From CAVRUZ01 sp963724495 (GTDB lineage: Bacteria; Actinomycetota; Actinomycetes; Propionibacteriales; DAIQRJ01), in contig CAVRUZ010000005.1 of assembly GCA_963724495.1 (NCBI GenBank), forward strand, positions 248,001-312,000: 64,000 nt of DNA, written 5' to 3'. Position 1 is the first letter of the stretch, and each line of letters begins with the position of its first letter. The position numbers were made by a program, and so were the translations under genes. A model generated the notes under the pieces. That model did no database searches. It worked only from the letters and a program-made list of their open reading frames with translations, and was not told where the DNA came from. Of the stretch, positions 9,882 through 19,073 are shown piece by piece.

Positions 9882-10460
9882 GTGATGCGGGCGGCACACA
9901 GCCCGCGTGACCCGTTGGCTGGCTCGGCGGACCGTCGTGACGGCCCGGTCGGACCACCCGGCATCGTCACGGGTTCGACGTCCGAGCGGCCGGCTCTTCT
10001 CGCGTTTGGCCTGTATGCGTTGGAACTCTGGCGCCTCGACGCCCTGGTGCCCGACATCGCGTTCGCACTCGGAACGACAGCCGCACGCGAATGGGTGCGG
10101 CCGCCGCTGTCGCAGCCGTTCGACGACCCGGGGTTGCCGGCCGAGCTGGCGCTCGTGCTGCACTGGGTGAAGGACCATCTCGGTTCGCCGATGACGCTCC
10201 AGTCGATGGCAGCCATCAGCGGGCGTTCGGTCAGCACCCTGCACCGGCTGTTCAGACAGCACCTGCACCGCTCGCCAACGGACTGGGTCGCAGAGCTTCG
10301 GGTCGACCGTGCGGACACGCTGCTGTCCACCACCCATCTCAGCGTCGCCGAGGTGGCCCGGGCGTGCGGTTTCACCGACCCGCTGTACTTCTCCCGGGTC
10401 TTCACCAGGCGGCGCGGGGCCAGCCCCACGGCCTGGCGGTCCCGGCGTCAGGTCCGTTGA
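9882..10460 (+). CDS. AraC-family transcriptional regulator, N-terminus probably lost
   Basis: DNA-binding regulator. The last about 100 residues form a complete AraC HTH domain: MTLQSMAAISGRSVSTLHRL, FRQHLHRSPTDWVAELRVDR, LSVAEVARACGFTDPLYFSR, VFTRRRGASPTAWR. The frame is open back to a stop at 9789-9791, and the best start is ATG 9882, giving only 192 residues. The sensor half is therefore shorter than usual, and an in-frame fragment (QPFRVWGLHLIPRH) precedes the start without an initiation codon. Either the gene is truncated or the upstream sequence carries a frameshift. It lies 57 bp before zwf on the same strand. Confidence 0.65.
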   Translation: MMRAAHSPRDPLAGSADRRDGPVGPPGIVTGSTSERPALLAFGLYALELWRLDALVPDIAFALGTTAAREWVRPPLSQPFDDPGLPAELALVLHWVKDHLGSPMTLQSMAAISGRSVSTLHRLFRQHLHRSPTDWVAELRVDRADTLLSTTHLSVAEVARACGFTDPLYFSRVFTRRRGASPTAWRSRRQVR

Positions 10461-10517
10461 CTCCGTGCCGCCCGCCCGTCTACTTCTGATGGCCCAGCCG
10501 GTGCTTAGCTGACCGCC

Positions 10518-12056
10518 GTGACCGAGTCCGCGAAGGAACCTCCGCCCAGCCGACGCGTCGACCCGTCGCGCGACGTCAGCCTGCTGATCCTCGGAGCGAG
10601 TGGTGACCTCACCGGCCGGCTGCTTCTTCCTGGCGTCGGCGCGCTTGTCGCCCAGGGCCGGGCCGGGCAGTTGCGGCTCCATGGCGTGGGCAACGTCGAC
10701 CTCAGCGCCGACCAGTGGCGTGATCGGGTGGCCACGTCGTTCGCCAAGGTGGGCGCGAAGGACCAGCCAGAGGTGAAGGAACTGCTGGAGAACACGCGGT
10801 ACCGGATCGCCGACGTGACCAAAGCCGAGGACCTCACCTCGGTGCTCGCGGATCTGCAAGGACAGGTGGCGATCTTCTTCGCGCTTCCGCCAGTGGTCAC
10901 CATGGCCGCCTGCGCCGCCCTCCAGCATGTGCAGCTGCCAGCGGACCTTCGCCTGGTCGTCGAGAAGCCGTTCGGCACCGACGAGGCCAGCGCCCGGGCC
11001 TTCAACGCGACGTTGACCGCCCTGGTACCCGAGGAGCACATCCACCGCGTCGACCACTTCCTCGGCAAGTCCACCGTCTTGAACCTGCTCGGGCTGCGGT
11101 TCGGCAACCGGACCATCGAGCCGCTGCTGACCGCCAAAGACGTGGAGCGGATCGACATCGTCTTCGACGAGTCCCTCGGCCTGGAGGACCGGGCCGGCTA
11201 CTACGACCGTGCCGGGGCGTTGGTCGACATGATCCAGTCGCACCTGCTCCAGGTGGTTGCCCTGCTGACGATGGAAGCGCCACCTGCGCTCACGTCCGTC
11301 GACATCCGTGAGCGGAAGTCCGCGATCCTCCGCTGTACGCGGATCTGGCAGAACGACCCGGTCGCCACGTCGCGACGCGCGCGCTACGTCGCCGGGAACC
11401 TGGCCGGCCGCGACCTGCCGGCCTATGTCGACGAGCCGGGCGTCAATCCCGCGAACGACACCGAAACCTTCGCCGAAATGACCGTCGAGGTCGCGAACTG
11501 GCGCTGGGCCGGCGTGCCGATCGTCCTGCGATCGGCGAAGGCCATCGGGCGGCCCCGCAAGGAGGCGGTGATCACCTTCAAGCCGCCGAACTTCCTGCCG
11601 GAGGGCTTCAGCGCGGACAAGGACGAGCGCGACCGGCTGTTCATCGGCTTCGACGAGACCGAGCAACTGCGCCTCGATCTCACGATCAACGGCCCGAGCG
11701 ACCCCTACGAGCTGGACCGGGCCTCGATGTCGGCGACATTCGGGCCGGGAGAACTCCCGGCGTACGGAGAGGTCCTCGCCGGGGTGCTCACCGGTGACCC
11801 GATGCTGTCGGTTCGGGGCGACTCGGCCGAGCAGTGCTGGCGCATCGTGCAGCCGGTGATCGACGCGTGGCGCTCCGGTGCGGTGCCGATGGGCGAGTAC
11901 CCGGCCGGTTCGAGCGGACCCGCCAACGCCCTGATCGACGAGGACATGCCCACGCTGCACGAGGCGGACGAGCCCGAGCCCGCAGCCCAGGAACCGACGG
12001 AACACGGCAACGCCGGGTCCCGAGATGATCGGGACCCGGCGTTGGACCGGAGCTAG
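10518..12056 (+). CDS. zwf: Glucose-6-phosphate 1-dehydrogenase
   Basis: Oxidises glucose 6-phosphate to 6-phosphogluconolactone with NAD(P), the entry step of the pentose phosphate pathway. The 512-residue protein has the N-terminal nucleotide-binding GASGDLTGR motif and the active-site signature RVDHFLGK (catalytic His). It also has LVVEKPFG, and the C-terminal domain includes the VLRSAKAIGRPRKEAVITFK stretch. It carries a long acidic C-terminal tail. The last 16 codons form a perfect transcription-terminator-like hairpin. gnd, the later pentose-phosphate enzyme gene, lies 40 kb away near the origin. Confidence 0.95.
   Translation: MTESAKEPPPSRRVDPSRDVSLLILGASGDLTGRLLLPGVGALVAQGRAGQLRLHGVGNVDLSADQWRDRVATSFAKVGAKDQPEVKELLENTRYRIADVTKAEDLTSVLADLQGQVAIFFALPPVVTMAACAALQHVQLPADLRLVVEKPFGTDEASARAFNATLTALVPEEHIHRVDHFLGKSTVLNLLGLRFGNRTIEPLLTAKDVERIDIVFDESLGLEDRAGYYDRAGALVDMIQSHLLQVVALLTMEAPPALTSVDIRERKSAILRCTRIWQNDPVATSRRARYVAGNLAGRDLPAYVDEPGVNPANDTETFAEMTVEVANWRWAGVPIVLRSAKAIGRPRKEAVITFKPPNFLPEGFSADKDERDRLFIGFDETEQLRLDLTINGPSDPYELDRASMSATFGPGELPAYGEVLAGVLTGDPMLSVRGDSAEQCWRIVQPVIDAWRSGAVPMGEYPAGSSGPANALIDEDMPTLHEADEPEPAAQEPTEHGNAGSRDDRDPALDRS
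12008..12044. terminator. Perfect 16-bp hairpin inside the zwf 3' end, probably a two-way terminator
   Basis: The arms CAACGCCGGGTCCCGA and TCGGGACCCGGCGTTG are exactly complementary around a GATGA loop. The structure lies within the final codons of zwf (stop at 12054-12056) and just past the stop of the convergent fasciclin gene (12066), so it can serve both transcripts. There is no long U-tract, as is common in high-GC actinobacteria. Confidence 0.75.
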
Positions 12057-12065
12057 TGGTGTCGC

Positions 12066-12743
12066 TTACTTCATCGACGGGGGCATGAGCACCGAGTCGA
12101 TCAGGTACACGGTGGCGTTGGCCGTCTGCACGCCGCCGCAGATCACGGTGGCGCCGTTGACCTTCAGGTCGTCGCCGCTGCCGGTGACCTTCACCGTCTC
12201 GCCCTGAACGGTCTTCTGGTCGCCAACGATCTTGTCCGGAGCGATCTGACCGGGCACGACGTGGTAGGTCAGGATCGAGGTCAGCGTGGTCGCGTTCTTC
12301 GTCTCGGCGAGGGAGGCGACGGTCTTGGCAGGCAGCTTGGCGAACGCCGAGTCGACCGGCGCGAACACCGTGAACTCGTCGCTGTTCAAGGTGTCGACAA
12401 GGTCGACCTTCTTGTTGACCTGACCAGAGACAGCCTTCACCAGGGTGGTGAGCAACGGGTTGTTGCTGGCTGCGGTGGCGACCGGGTCCTTGGCCATGCC
12501 GGCCACGGATCCTTCACCCGACGGGACCTGCTTGGCGTAGGCGGAGCAACCTGCTCCGACCATCATGGCGTCGGCCATCGGGGTCTCGCTGGCCATCGGG
12601 CTCTCGGTGGCCATCGGCGACTGCGGCTGAGCGGCGGCGTTGTCATCGCCACTGCCACCACAGGCGCTCAGCGCGAGCGATGACACGAGTGCCGCGGAGA
12701 TCACCAGCTTGCGGATCAAGCCCATTCCTTGTGCATTTCTCAT
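12066..12743 (-). CDS. Fasciclin-domain lipoprotein
   Basis: Surface-anchored protein with one FAS1 domain, a fold linked to adhesion and protein-protein contact. The product is about 225 residues. A lipoprotein signal (LIRKLVISAALVSSLALSAC, lipobox LSAC) is followed by a low-complexity linker with the repeat PMA(T/S)E(S/T). The FAS1 domain carries TVFAPVDSAFAKLP and LTYHVVPGQI and closes with VYLIDSVLMPP. The start at 12743 is preferred because AAAGGA lies about 10 bases upstream. The gene follows the molybdopterin oxidoreductase gene on the same strand, and their products may act together outside the membrane. Confidence 0.88.
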   Translation of the reverse strand: MRNAQGMGLIRKLVISAALVSSLALSACGGSGDDNAAAQPQSPMATESPMASETPMADAMMVGAGCSAYAKQVPSGEGSVAGMAKDPVATAASNNPLLTTLVKAVSGQVNKKVDLVDTLNSDEFTVFAPVDSAFAKLPAKTVASLAETKNATTLTSILTYHVVPGQIAPDKIVGDQKTVQGETVKVTGSGDDLKVNGATVICGGVQTANATVYLIDSVLMPPSMK

Positions 12744-12832
12744 GACGTTCCGGTCCTTTTCGTCTGACCCACGGGCGTATCCCGTCGGTTGGGATGTGGC
12801 CGGTAGCGCGAGCGGTGTCACATCTGGTGGTG

Positions 12833-14436
12833 TCACTTCTCCACCGTCACGCTCACGCTGTGCCAGCCGGTCGACCCGTCGGGCGCAACCGGCGCCCGTC
12901 GGGAGTCCTGGGTGTTGCCGTCCGCATCGGTCGCGCGGACCTGCAGCCGGTGATTGCCCGCGCCGGCGGCGGGCCACGACCAGCGCCACTGCCGCCAGGT
13001 GTCGATGCCGTCGGCAGTCGGCGAGGTCCGCGTCCTGCCAGGCCTCGTCGTCCACCTGGACCTGGACCTTCGAGATGCCGCGGTGCTGGGCCCAGGCGAC
13101 GCCGGCGACGTCGACAGCGCCGGGCTGTACCCGGGCGAACGAACGCGGGACGTCGATGCGCGAGCCGCCGTCTTGATCGGCGCCTTCTGCCGAGTAGCCG
13201 CGGCTGGTCCAGTAGGCCTTGAAGTCGGCGAACCTGGTGACCTCGAGGTCGACGAGCCACTTGGTGGCCGAGACGTAGCCGTACAGGCCGGGAACGACCA
13301 TGCGGACCGGGAATCCGTGTTCGCCGGGAAGCGGCTCACCGTTCATCCCGATAGCGACGAGGGCGTCGCGCCCATCGGTCAACGCCTGAAGAGGCGTGCC
13401 GATCGTCATCTTGTCGGCGCTGGTCGACTTCACCGCGTCGGCACCGTCCTGCACGCCGGCCTCGGCGAGCAGTTCGCGGAGCGGGACTCCGAGCCAGGTG
13501 GCGTTGCCCGCGTACGGGCCGCCGACCGGATTGGAGACGCAGGTGAGCGTGATGCGGCGCTCGACGAGGCGCCGGCCGAGCAGGTCGGCGAAGGAGTAGG
13601 TGCGCGGGTTGTCGACCAGTCCGTGGATGCGCAACTGGTAGTCGGCGATGGTGAGGCGGGGGATCCGCAGGGCGGTGTCGACGCGGTAGAACGTGTCGTT
13701 GGGCGTGATGTAGCTGGTGATGCCGGGCACCTTGAGCGCTGTGCCTGCCGGGATGGCCTTGGCCGGGCCGGCCGGCCTTGGCAGGGTGATGGCCGCAGCC
13801 CGTGGCCGACCGGCTCACGACCTGCGCGGCGGCGCCACCTGCGACAGCGGCGACTCCCAGCGCCGAAGCTGTGATCAGGAACGCCCGCCGGTCGAAGGGT
13901 CCGACGGTGCCGTCCGGCCGCTCGACCGTTCCCTGCTCGACCGACGTCGACGGTGAGTGGAGTGTCGGCTGCTCGGGTCTGCGTGCCAGCCGTAGGAGGA
14001 GCAGGAAGGCCAGCAGGCCGATGGTCAGCGCCGCGGCTGCCACCAGGACACGCGTTGCGAGAGCAGCCGAGGCTGACCTGTCGAGGACCGCTGTTACCGC
14101 CCCGATCAGCCCGACTCCAACGAACATCGCGACGCCTACGCGGGGATGCTTCCCGGCGACCAGGCCGACGACGATCGTGGCGACGAGCAGGCCGAAAGCG
14201 ATGCTGCCGAGCAGGACCGGCTTGTCGGCGGTGCCGAACTGCTCGATGGCCCAGTCCTTGACCGCACGCGGTGTCCGGTCGATCAACTGGTTTCCGACGG
14301 CGACGAACGGAGACGCGGTGGACGGGATCAGCGCGGTGAGAAGTTCACCGACGGACAGACCCACGGCGGTGGCCACGACTGCGGCGACAGCCGATCGCCG
14401 CCCACGCCTGTCCAGGAGTTGTCTCACGACTGCCAT
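12833..14436 (-). pseudogene. Membrane-anchored molybdopterin-dependent oxidoreductase (sulfite oxidase family), two frameshifts
   Basis: Exported sulfite-oxidase-like enzyme. The N-terminal third has about four membrane helices (residues 15-165). A twin-arginine-like DRRAFLITASALGVAAVAGG segment follows, then the Mo-cofactor domain (GITSYITPNDTFYRVD; ITLTCVSNPVGGPYAGNA with the Mo-ligand cysteine; GEHGFPVRMVVPGLYGYVS) and a C-terminal dimerisation domain ending STGWHSVSVTVEK. The frame breaks at about 13795-13803 and again at about 13015-13022, each needing one base. The flanking sequence is otherwise well conserved, so sequence error is as likely as decay. Confidence 0.8.
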
Positions 14437-14568
14437 TCGGCGCGGACGACCGGATGGATTGGATCGATCTACCGCGCAATGTCCCGAGACGAGTGGGCGC
14501 TATCTGTCGCCTGGCGCCGCCGCAGGCAACAGTTCGCGCCCACTCGACGGTCAATGCGGGCGCGTGGG

Positions 14569-15105
14569 TCAGGACAGCTGCGACCGGAGGTGCTCCACCA
14601 GGCCGGCGCAGGCGGCCTCGACCTCACGCAGGCAGCGGCTGAACGCGGCGGCGTCGCCGTAGTAGGGGTCGTCGACCTCGAGCGTGCCAGCGGCCACGGC
14701 CTCCGGATCGAACTCGCGCAGCAGGCGAACCTCACCTGCCCCCGAGACGCCGCGGGCCAGTCGCCGGACCGCCGCCAGGTGCCCGGAGTCCGCGACCAGG
14801 ACGAGGTCGCGCTCGGCGAGGACGGCCGGGTCGAGCTTGCGCGCGATGTGGGCGCTGCCGTCGTAGCCGGCGTCGAGCAGGGTCTGCACGGTCCGCGGGT
14901 CGGCGCCGTCGCCGACGTGATAGCCGGCGACGCCGACGGAGTCGACCACGATCCGTTCGCCTGCCATCCCGCCACTCAGTCCGGCCAGCTCCAGCTGCTG
15001 GCGCAGGATGATCTCGGCCATCGGCGACCGGCAGATGTTGCCGGTGCAGACCATGCAGACGCGGACCGGTCGCAGCTTCGTGGCATCACGCGTCATGCAC
15101 GCCAC
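14569..15105 (-). CDS. Low-molecular-weight protein tyrosine phosphatase
   Basis: Cytoplasmic or released phosphatase acting on phosphotyrosine. The P-loop CTGNICRS (Cys20 nucleophile, Arg26) lies close to the N-terminus. The general-acid loop DDPYYGDAAAF is present near the C-terminus, together with the usual SVGVAGYHVGDGADPRTV segment. The length of 178 residues is typical. The start may be ATG 15105 or the in-frame ATG at 15096. It is divergent from the MiaA-like gene with a 57-bp gap that must hold both promoters. Confidence 0.93.
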   Translation of the reverse strand: MACMTRDATKLRPVRVCMVCTGNICRSPMAEIILRQQLELAGLSGGMAGERIVVDSVGVAGYHVGDGADPRTVQTLLDAGYDGSAHIARKLDPAVLAERDLVLVADSGHLAAVRRLARGVSGAGEVRLLREFDPEAVAAGTLEVDDPYYGDAAAFSRCLREVEAACAGLVEHLRSQLS

Positions 15106-15162
15106 CTAACCGCACACTCGATCGACTCCGGCCGCCGCGGTCCGTCGTGCCAGAGTGGGCCC

Positions 15163-16185
15163 ATGCGGCTGGTGGTGGCGATCTACGGACCGACCTCCAG
15201 CGGCAAGACCGCTCTGTCGGTCCGGCTGTGCCAGCTGATCGCCGAACGGCTCGACCGCACACCGGTGGTCATCTCCGCCGACTCCAGGCAGGTCTACCGC
15301 TACATGGACATCGGCACGTCCAAGACCACGGTCGAGGAGATGGGCGGCGTCCCGCACCACATGATCGACGTCACCGAACCCGACCGGAAGTACGAGCTGG
15401 AGCAGTACGTGGCAGCGGCGCGGGAGCATCTGCAGCGCAGCCTCGACGAGGGCGGGATCCCGGTGGTCGTCGGCGGCACCGGCACCTACGTCCGTGCCCT
15501 CCTGGAGGGTTGGGAGGTGGACCGGGTGGGCACGTTGCGAGCCTCCCTCCGAAAGGACTTCCCACCCGGGATGGCCGTTGACGCGCACGCAACCCTGGAG
15601 CGGCTGGACCCAGGCGGCGCCGCCAAGGTGCATGCCAACAACTACGCCGGCGTGATCAACGCGCTCGCCCGGGTGATGGCCGGCGAGGACGATGCCGGCC
15701 TACCGCAGGTGAACCGCCTGGTGCTCGGCGTGGACCTGCCACCGGGTGACCTGGACCGCCGCATCGCCCAGACGTTCGCGCGACAGCTCTCGGCCGGCCT
15801 CTACGACGAGGTCCTGCAACTGGATTCCCGTTATGAGCTTGAGGATCAGTTCCACCAGGAACGAGACTCCGCACCGAACCAGGTGCTGCACACGCACGGG
15901 TACACGGAGTGGTTCGAAGTCGCGCGCGACCGTGGGCGCCCGTTGGACCAGCTGTCGAGAGCCGACCACGACGAGGTGCGAGGACGCGTCGTGGAGCGGA
16001 TCACGGGTCATGCGCGCAGACAGCGCTCGGTGCTCGCCAAGCTCGGGAACGTGCAACGGGTCGCCTCGCCCGAGCAGGCCATGCGCCTGGTCGAGGCGGC
16101 CGTCCGACAACCGGAGCCGTCTGCCCCCCGGGTCAATCACCGCAAGAACCGCAACGTGTCCCAACGGCGGCGCCGGCGTCGCTGA
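15163..16185 (+). CDS. MiaA-like tRNA dimethylallyltransferase (isopentenyltransferase family)
   Basis: P-loop transferase predicted to add a dimethylallyl group to tRNA A37 or to a related adenine substrate. The 340-residue protein has the Walker A GPTSSGKT (residues about 9-16), ISADSRQVYRYMDIGT, GGVPHHMIDV and VVVGGTGTYVRALLEGW, all MiaA hallmarks. It ends in a basic tail (NHRKNRNVSQRRRRRR). The sequence is divergent from the typical actinobacterial MiaA, so it may be a second paralogue. The start ATG at 15163 directly precedes the P-loop strand. The much longer upstream frame is antisense to other genes. Confidence 0.8.
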   Translation: MRLVVAIYGPTSSGKTALSVRLCQLIAERLDRTPVVISADSRQVYRYMDIGTSKTTVEEMGGVPHHMIDVTEPDRKYELEQYVAAAREHLQRSLDEGGIPVVVGGTGTYVRALLEGWEVDRVGTLRASLRKDFPPGMAVDAHATLERLDPGGAAKVHANNYAGVINALARVMAGEDDAGLPQVNRLVLGVDLPPGDLDRRIAQTFARQLSAGLYDEVLQLDSRYELEDQFHQERDSAPNQVLHTHGYTEWFEVARDRGRPLDQLSRADHDEVRGRVVERITGHARRQRSVLAKLGNVQRVASPEQAMRLVEAAVRQPEPSAPRVNHRKNRNVSQRRRRRR

Positions 16186-16265
16186 GCACGCTCCCGGTGT
16201 CCAGTTGCGGCCCGGATGGCCGACCGCACGTACCCCGGCGAGTGCCACCGGCCAGCATCACTGCC

Positions 16266-17039
16266 ATGACCGACGTCCTCCGCTGGGCGGAACTGACCCG
16301 TGCCGAGCTGACGCAACGGCTGCCGGAGGCGGTCGTGGCTCTCGCGACGGGTGCGACCGAGCAGCACGGTCCGCACCTCGCAACCGGCACAGACGCGCTG
16401 CTCGCCCAGACCGTGCTGGAGCGGGCCGCCGAGCGCTACCGGAGCCAGGACGGGCAGAACCGCCGGACGCTGATCCTCGCGCCGACGCTGTCCTACGGAG
16501 CCTCCGACCACCACCTGCCGTTCGGCGGGACCCTCTCGCTCACTCCGGAAACGCTGCTGGCGGTCCTCGTGGACATCTGCCGCAGCCTCACCGCTGACGG
16601 CGGCCGGCGACTCCTGATCGTCAACGGTCACGGGGGAAACACCGGTGTCTGCCAGGCAGCTGCCGGCGCCGCCGCTGCCCGGTTCGACCTCGACGTCGGC
16701 TACCTCGACTACTGGGCACCGCTGCTGGCGACCGGGGTCGCGGGCCTGCCTGCCGACGCGGTCCCGGGTCATGCAGGCGCCTTCGAGACGTCACTCGTGT
16801 CTGCGGTCAGGCCCGACCTCGTCTTCGATCCGCAGGGACGCGACGGGTATCCGCCGAACATCCCGGTGCCCGGCCTACAGGTCTTCTCGGCTCGGGTCTG
16901 GTCCGACTGGGAGGGCTACACCGACTCCCCCGGCCAGGCGAGCGCCGAGGTAGGCGAGCACCTGCTCGACCAGCTTGCGAACGCCCTCGCAGAGCGGATC
17001 GAGGCCTTCGCCTCGTACAGCGACCGCTCGGATCCCTGA
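16266..17039 (+). CDS. Creatininase-family amidohydrolase
   Basis: Metal-dependent cyclic-amide hydrolase family member of 257 residues. The metal site is visible in ATGATEQHGPHLATGTDALL (Glu and His ligands, Asp) and in LIVNGHGGNTG, with a later GHAGAFETSL that carries the distal glutamate. Such proteins hydrolyse creatinine-like rings or act in cofactor and sugar pathways; the substrate here is unknown. It is the first gene of a five-gene co-directional run, 51 bp before the next gene, so it is likely part of that pathway. Confidence 0.85.
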   Translation: MTDVLRWAELTRAELTQRLPEAVVALATGATEQHGPHLATGTDALLAQTVLERAAERYRSQDGQNRRTLILAPTLSYGASDHHLPFGGTLSLTPETLLAVLVDICRSLTADGGRRLLIVNGHGGNTGVCQAAAGAAAARFDLDVGYLDYWAPLLATGVAGLPADAVPGHAGAFETSLVSAVRPDLVFDPQGRDGYPPNIPVPGLQVFSARVWSDWEGYTDSPGQASAEVGEHLLDQLANALAERIEAFASYSDRSDP

Positions 17040-17090
17040 GCCGCAACGACGCCGATCGAGAGGGAGCCAGATCGACAGAAGGGAAAGGGA

Positions 17091-18315
17091 ATGTCTCGGC
17101 CCACAGTCGCCCTGCTCGTGACCTCCTACTTCTTCGGCTCGCACGCGGACGTGCTCGGCACACGGCTGATCGAGGGCTACGAGTGGGCGGGAGAGGCGGT
17201 GGCGCAGCCGCGCGTCCGGGTCGCCTCGATGTATCTGGAACAGCCTGATGGCGCGCCGCTTCGGGCCGGGCAAGAACTGCGGCCCGACATAGGAGTGGGC
17301 ATCGCGAAGCGTTGCGGGGTGCCGCTGTTCCCGACCGTTGGGGAGGCGATCGGACTCGGGCAGGGCGGCGTCGCCGTGGACGGCGTGGTGATCATCGGCG
17401 AGCACGGTGACTACGAAGACAACGAGTACGGGCAGAAGCTCTACCCGCGCCGACGGCTCTTCGACGCAGCTGTCGCGACCATGGTGGCTGCCGGCCGAAC
17501 CGTGCCGGTGTTCAACGACAAGCACCTGGGTTACTCCGTCACCGACGCTCAGTCGATCGTCGGTACCGCGCGTCGGCTGGGTGTGCCGATGGTCGCGGGT
17601 TCGACGATCCCGCTTACCTGGCGGCTCCCGACCGCCACCGAGTGGCCGCTCGGGGAGCCGATGACCGCGTCCGTCACCGTGGGCTACGGCGACGTGGAGA
17701 GCTACGGATTCCACGCCCTGGAAGGGCATCAGGCGCACGTGGAACGCAGGTCCGGCGGCGAGACCGGAGTTGCGTCCGTGCGCGCCCTCACCGATGACGC
17801 CGCTCGGACGGCATGCAGAGACGGCACCGTCGATACCGGACTGTTGACCGCCGCGCTCGCGCGATTCGACCTCGATGAGCAAGGCCGCGCCAACGCCGTC
17901 GACGCCGTGCGTGACGTGTTCCAGATCGAGTACGTCGACGGGCTCGTGTCGTCCGTGGTGATCTGCCGGCGACGTGATCGGGAACTGGGCGTCGGCCTGC
18001 CGCGGTCCGAGGCACGAGATGTCGTGCCAGATGTGGCTCCCCGGAGCCCGACCAGGCCTGCCGTCCGACCACTTCGCCTTCCTGGCCCGGCAGATCGAGT
18101 CGCTCGTGCTGACCGGACGATCGCCCTACCCCATTGAGCGAACGCTGCTCACGACCTGCATCCTCGATGCCGCGATGCGGTCACGGCACGCCGGCGGTGC
18201 TGCGGTTCGCGATCCCGGCCTGGCCGTGACGTACGCAGCCGCGGCAGACGTGCCCGACACCGGAGTCCGGAGCCGCTACCCCGAGCCGGTGAGGCTGGCA
18301 TCACCCCCCGCGTGA
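17091..18315 (+). pseudogene. Conserved protein of unknown function, one frameshift
   Basis: Not recognised. The protein of about 408 residues opens with a Rossmann-like stretch (PTVALLVTSYFFGSHADVLG). It contains DGVVIIGEHGDYEDNEYGQK, RTVPVFNDKHLGYSVTDA and GVPMVAGSTIPLTWR, and in the second frame WASACRGPRHEMSCQMWLPG, then LPSDHFAFLARQIESLVLTG and ERTLLTTCILDAAM. The frame changes at about 17975. The C-terminal part resembles the alpha/beta tail of Gfo/Idh-type proteins, but no dinucleotide motif is obvious. A GGGAAAGGGA site precedes the ATG. It is sandwiched between creatininase and epimerase genes. Confidence 0.6.
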
Positions 18316-18388
18316 CGTGACGGCCGCCGGGCGGACATGATCTGCCGGACCAGTCGTGATCGACCGGAGGCATGCCGGGAGGGCGACC

Positions 18389-19070
18389 ATGAGAGTGCTG
18401 CTCGTCGACGTGCAGGAGCCGCTGGCCGCGGCGGTCCGCGACGGACTCGGTGACCGACACGACGTGACGACGTTCGACGGTGATCCCCGAGATCGCGCCG
18501 CGTGCGCGAAAGCCGCAGCCTGCGACGTGGTCGTCCACGGTCTGCGTTCTGGCGCCGGCGCGCTCGAGGCCATCGACCTGGCCGGCCGGGGAACCTGGAA
18601 CCTGCTCACGACGACGGCCGCGTCGCGCTACGTGCAGCTCTCCACCATGCGGCTGTTCGAGGGATACGACGCCGGCTGGCACCTCGACGAGCAGTTCCCG
18701 CCGCTCCCGACCCCCGAGCCGGACCTGCTGGCGCCGTATCTCGCGGAGGTGGCATCCCGCGAGATCCTGCGATCGCGGCACATCAAGGGGATCGTGCTTC
18801 GCCTGCCGGAGATCGTCACGGGCGACGACGCGCCACCGTCGTCACCTGAATGGCTGCACGTGGACGACGCGGTGCAGGCGATCACCGCGGCGGTCGAGAA
18901 CCCGTGGCCGAAGCGGCCGACAGCTAGGTGGCGCTGCGCCAACGTTGTCCGCGGCGATGCTGCCGGCAGGTACCCGCTGGCTGCTGCCGCGTCGCCGCCG
19001 CTGTCGTTCTCGCCGCAGCACCTGAGTACGGAGCCCTCGCCGACCTCGCAGCCGCCGACAGGCTCGCCCC
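18389..19070 (+). pseudogene. NAD-dependent epimerase/dehydratase-like protein, frameshifted near the 3' end
   Basis: Short-chain Rossmann protein predicted to modify a nucleotide sugar or related substrate. It starts MRVLLVDVQEPLAAAVRDGL behind GGGAGGG. It shows a CDVVVHG strand, YVQLSTMRLFEGY, a YLAEVASREILR helix in place of the usual YxxxK, and GIVLRLPEIV followed by WLHVDDAVQAI. After about 18930 the frame becomes unreliable; the likely end (EYGALADLAAADRLAPRWLE) lies in a second frame just before the next gene. The catalytic YxxxK appears degraded, so it may be structural rather than catalytic. Confidence 0.6.
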
Positions 19071-19073
19071 AAG

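Noticed and set aside
9786..12005. Very long open frame on the minus strand opposite zwf
   Set aside because: Typical antisense shadow in high-GC DNA; composition is Arg/Gly/Val-rich and zwf on the plus strand is unmistakable.
12744..13730. Apparent fusion of the molybdopterin enzyme with the fasciclin lipoprotein
   Set aside because: The join is out of the true enzyme frame after a frameshift, and the fasciclin part has its own ribosome-binding site and lipoprotein signal.
14146..15162. Long upstream extension of the MiaA-like frame
   Set aside because: It runs antisense through the phosphatase and oxidoreductase genes; the P-loop needs a start at 15163.
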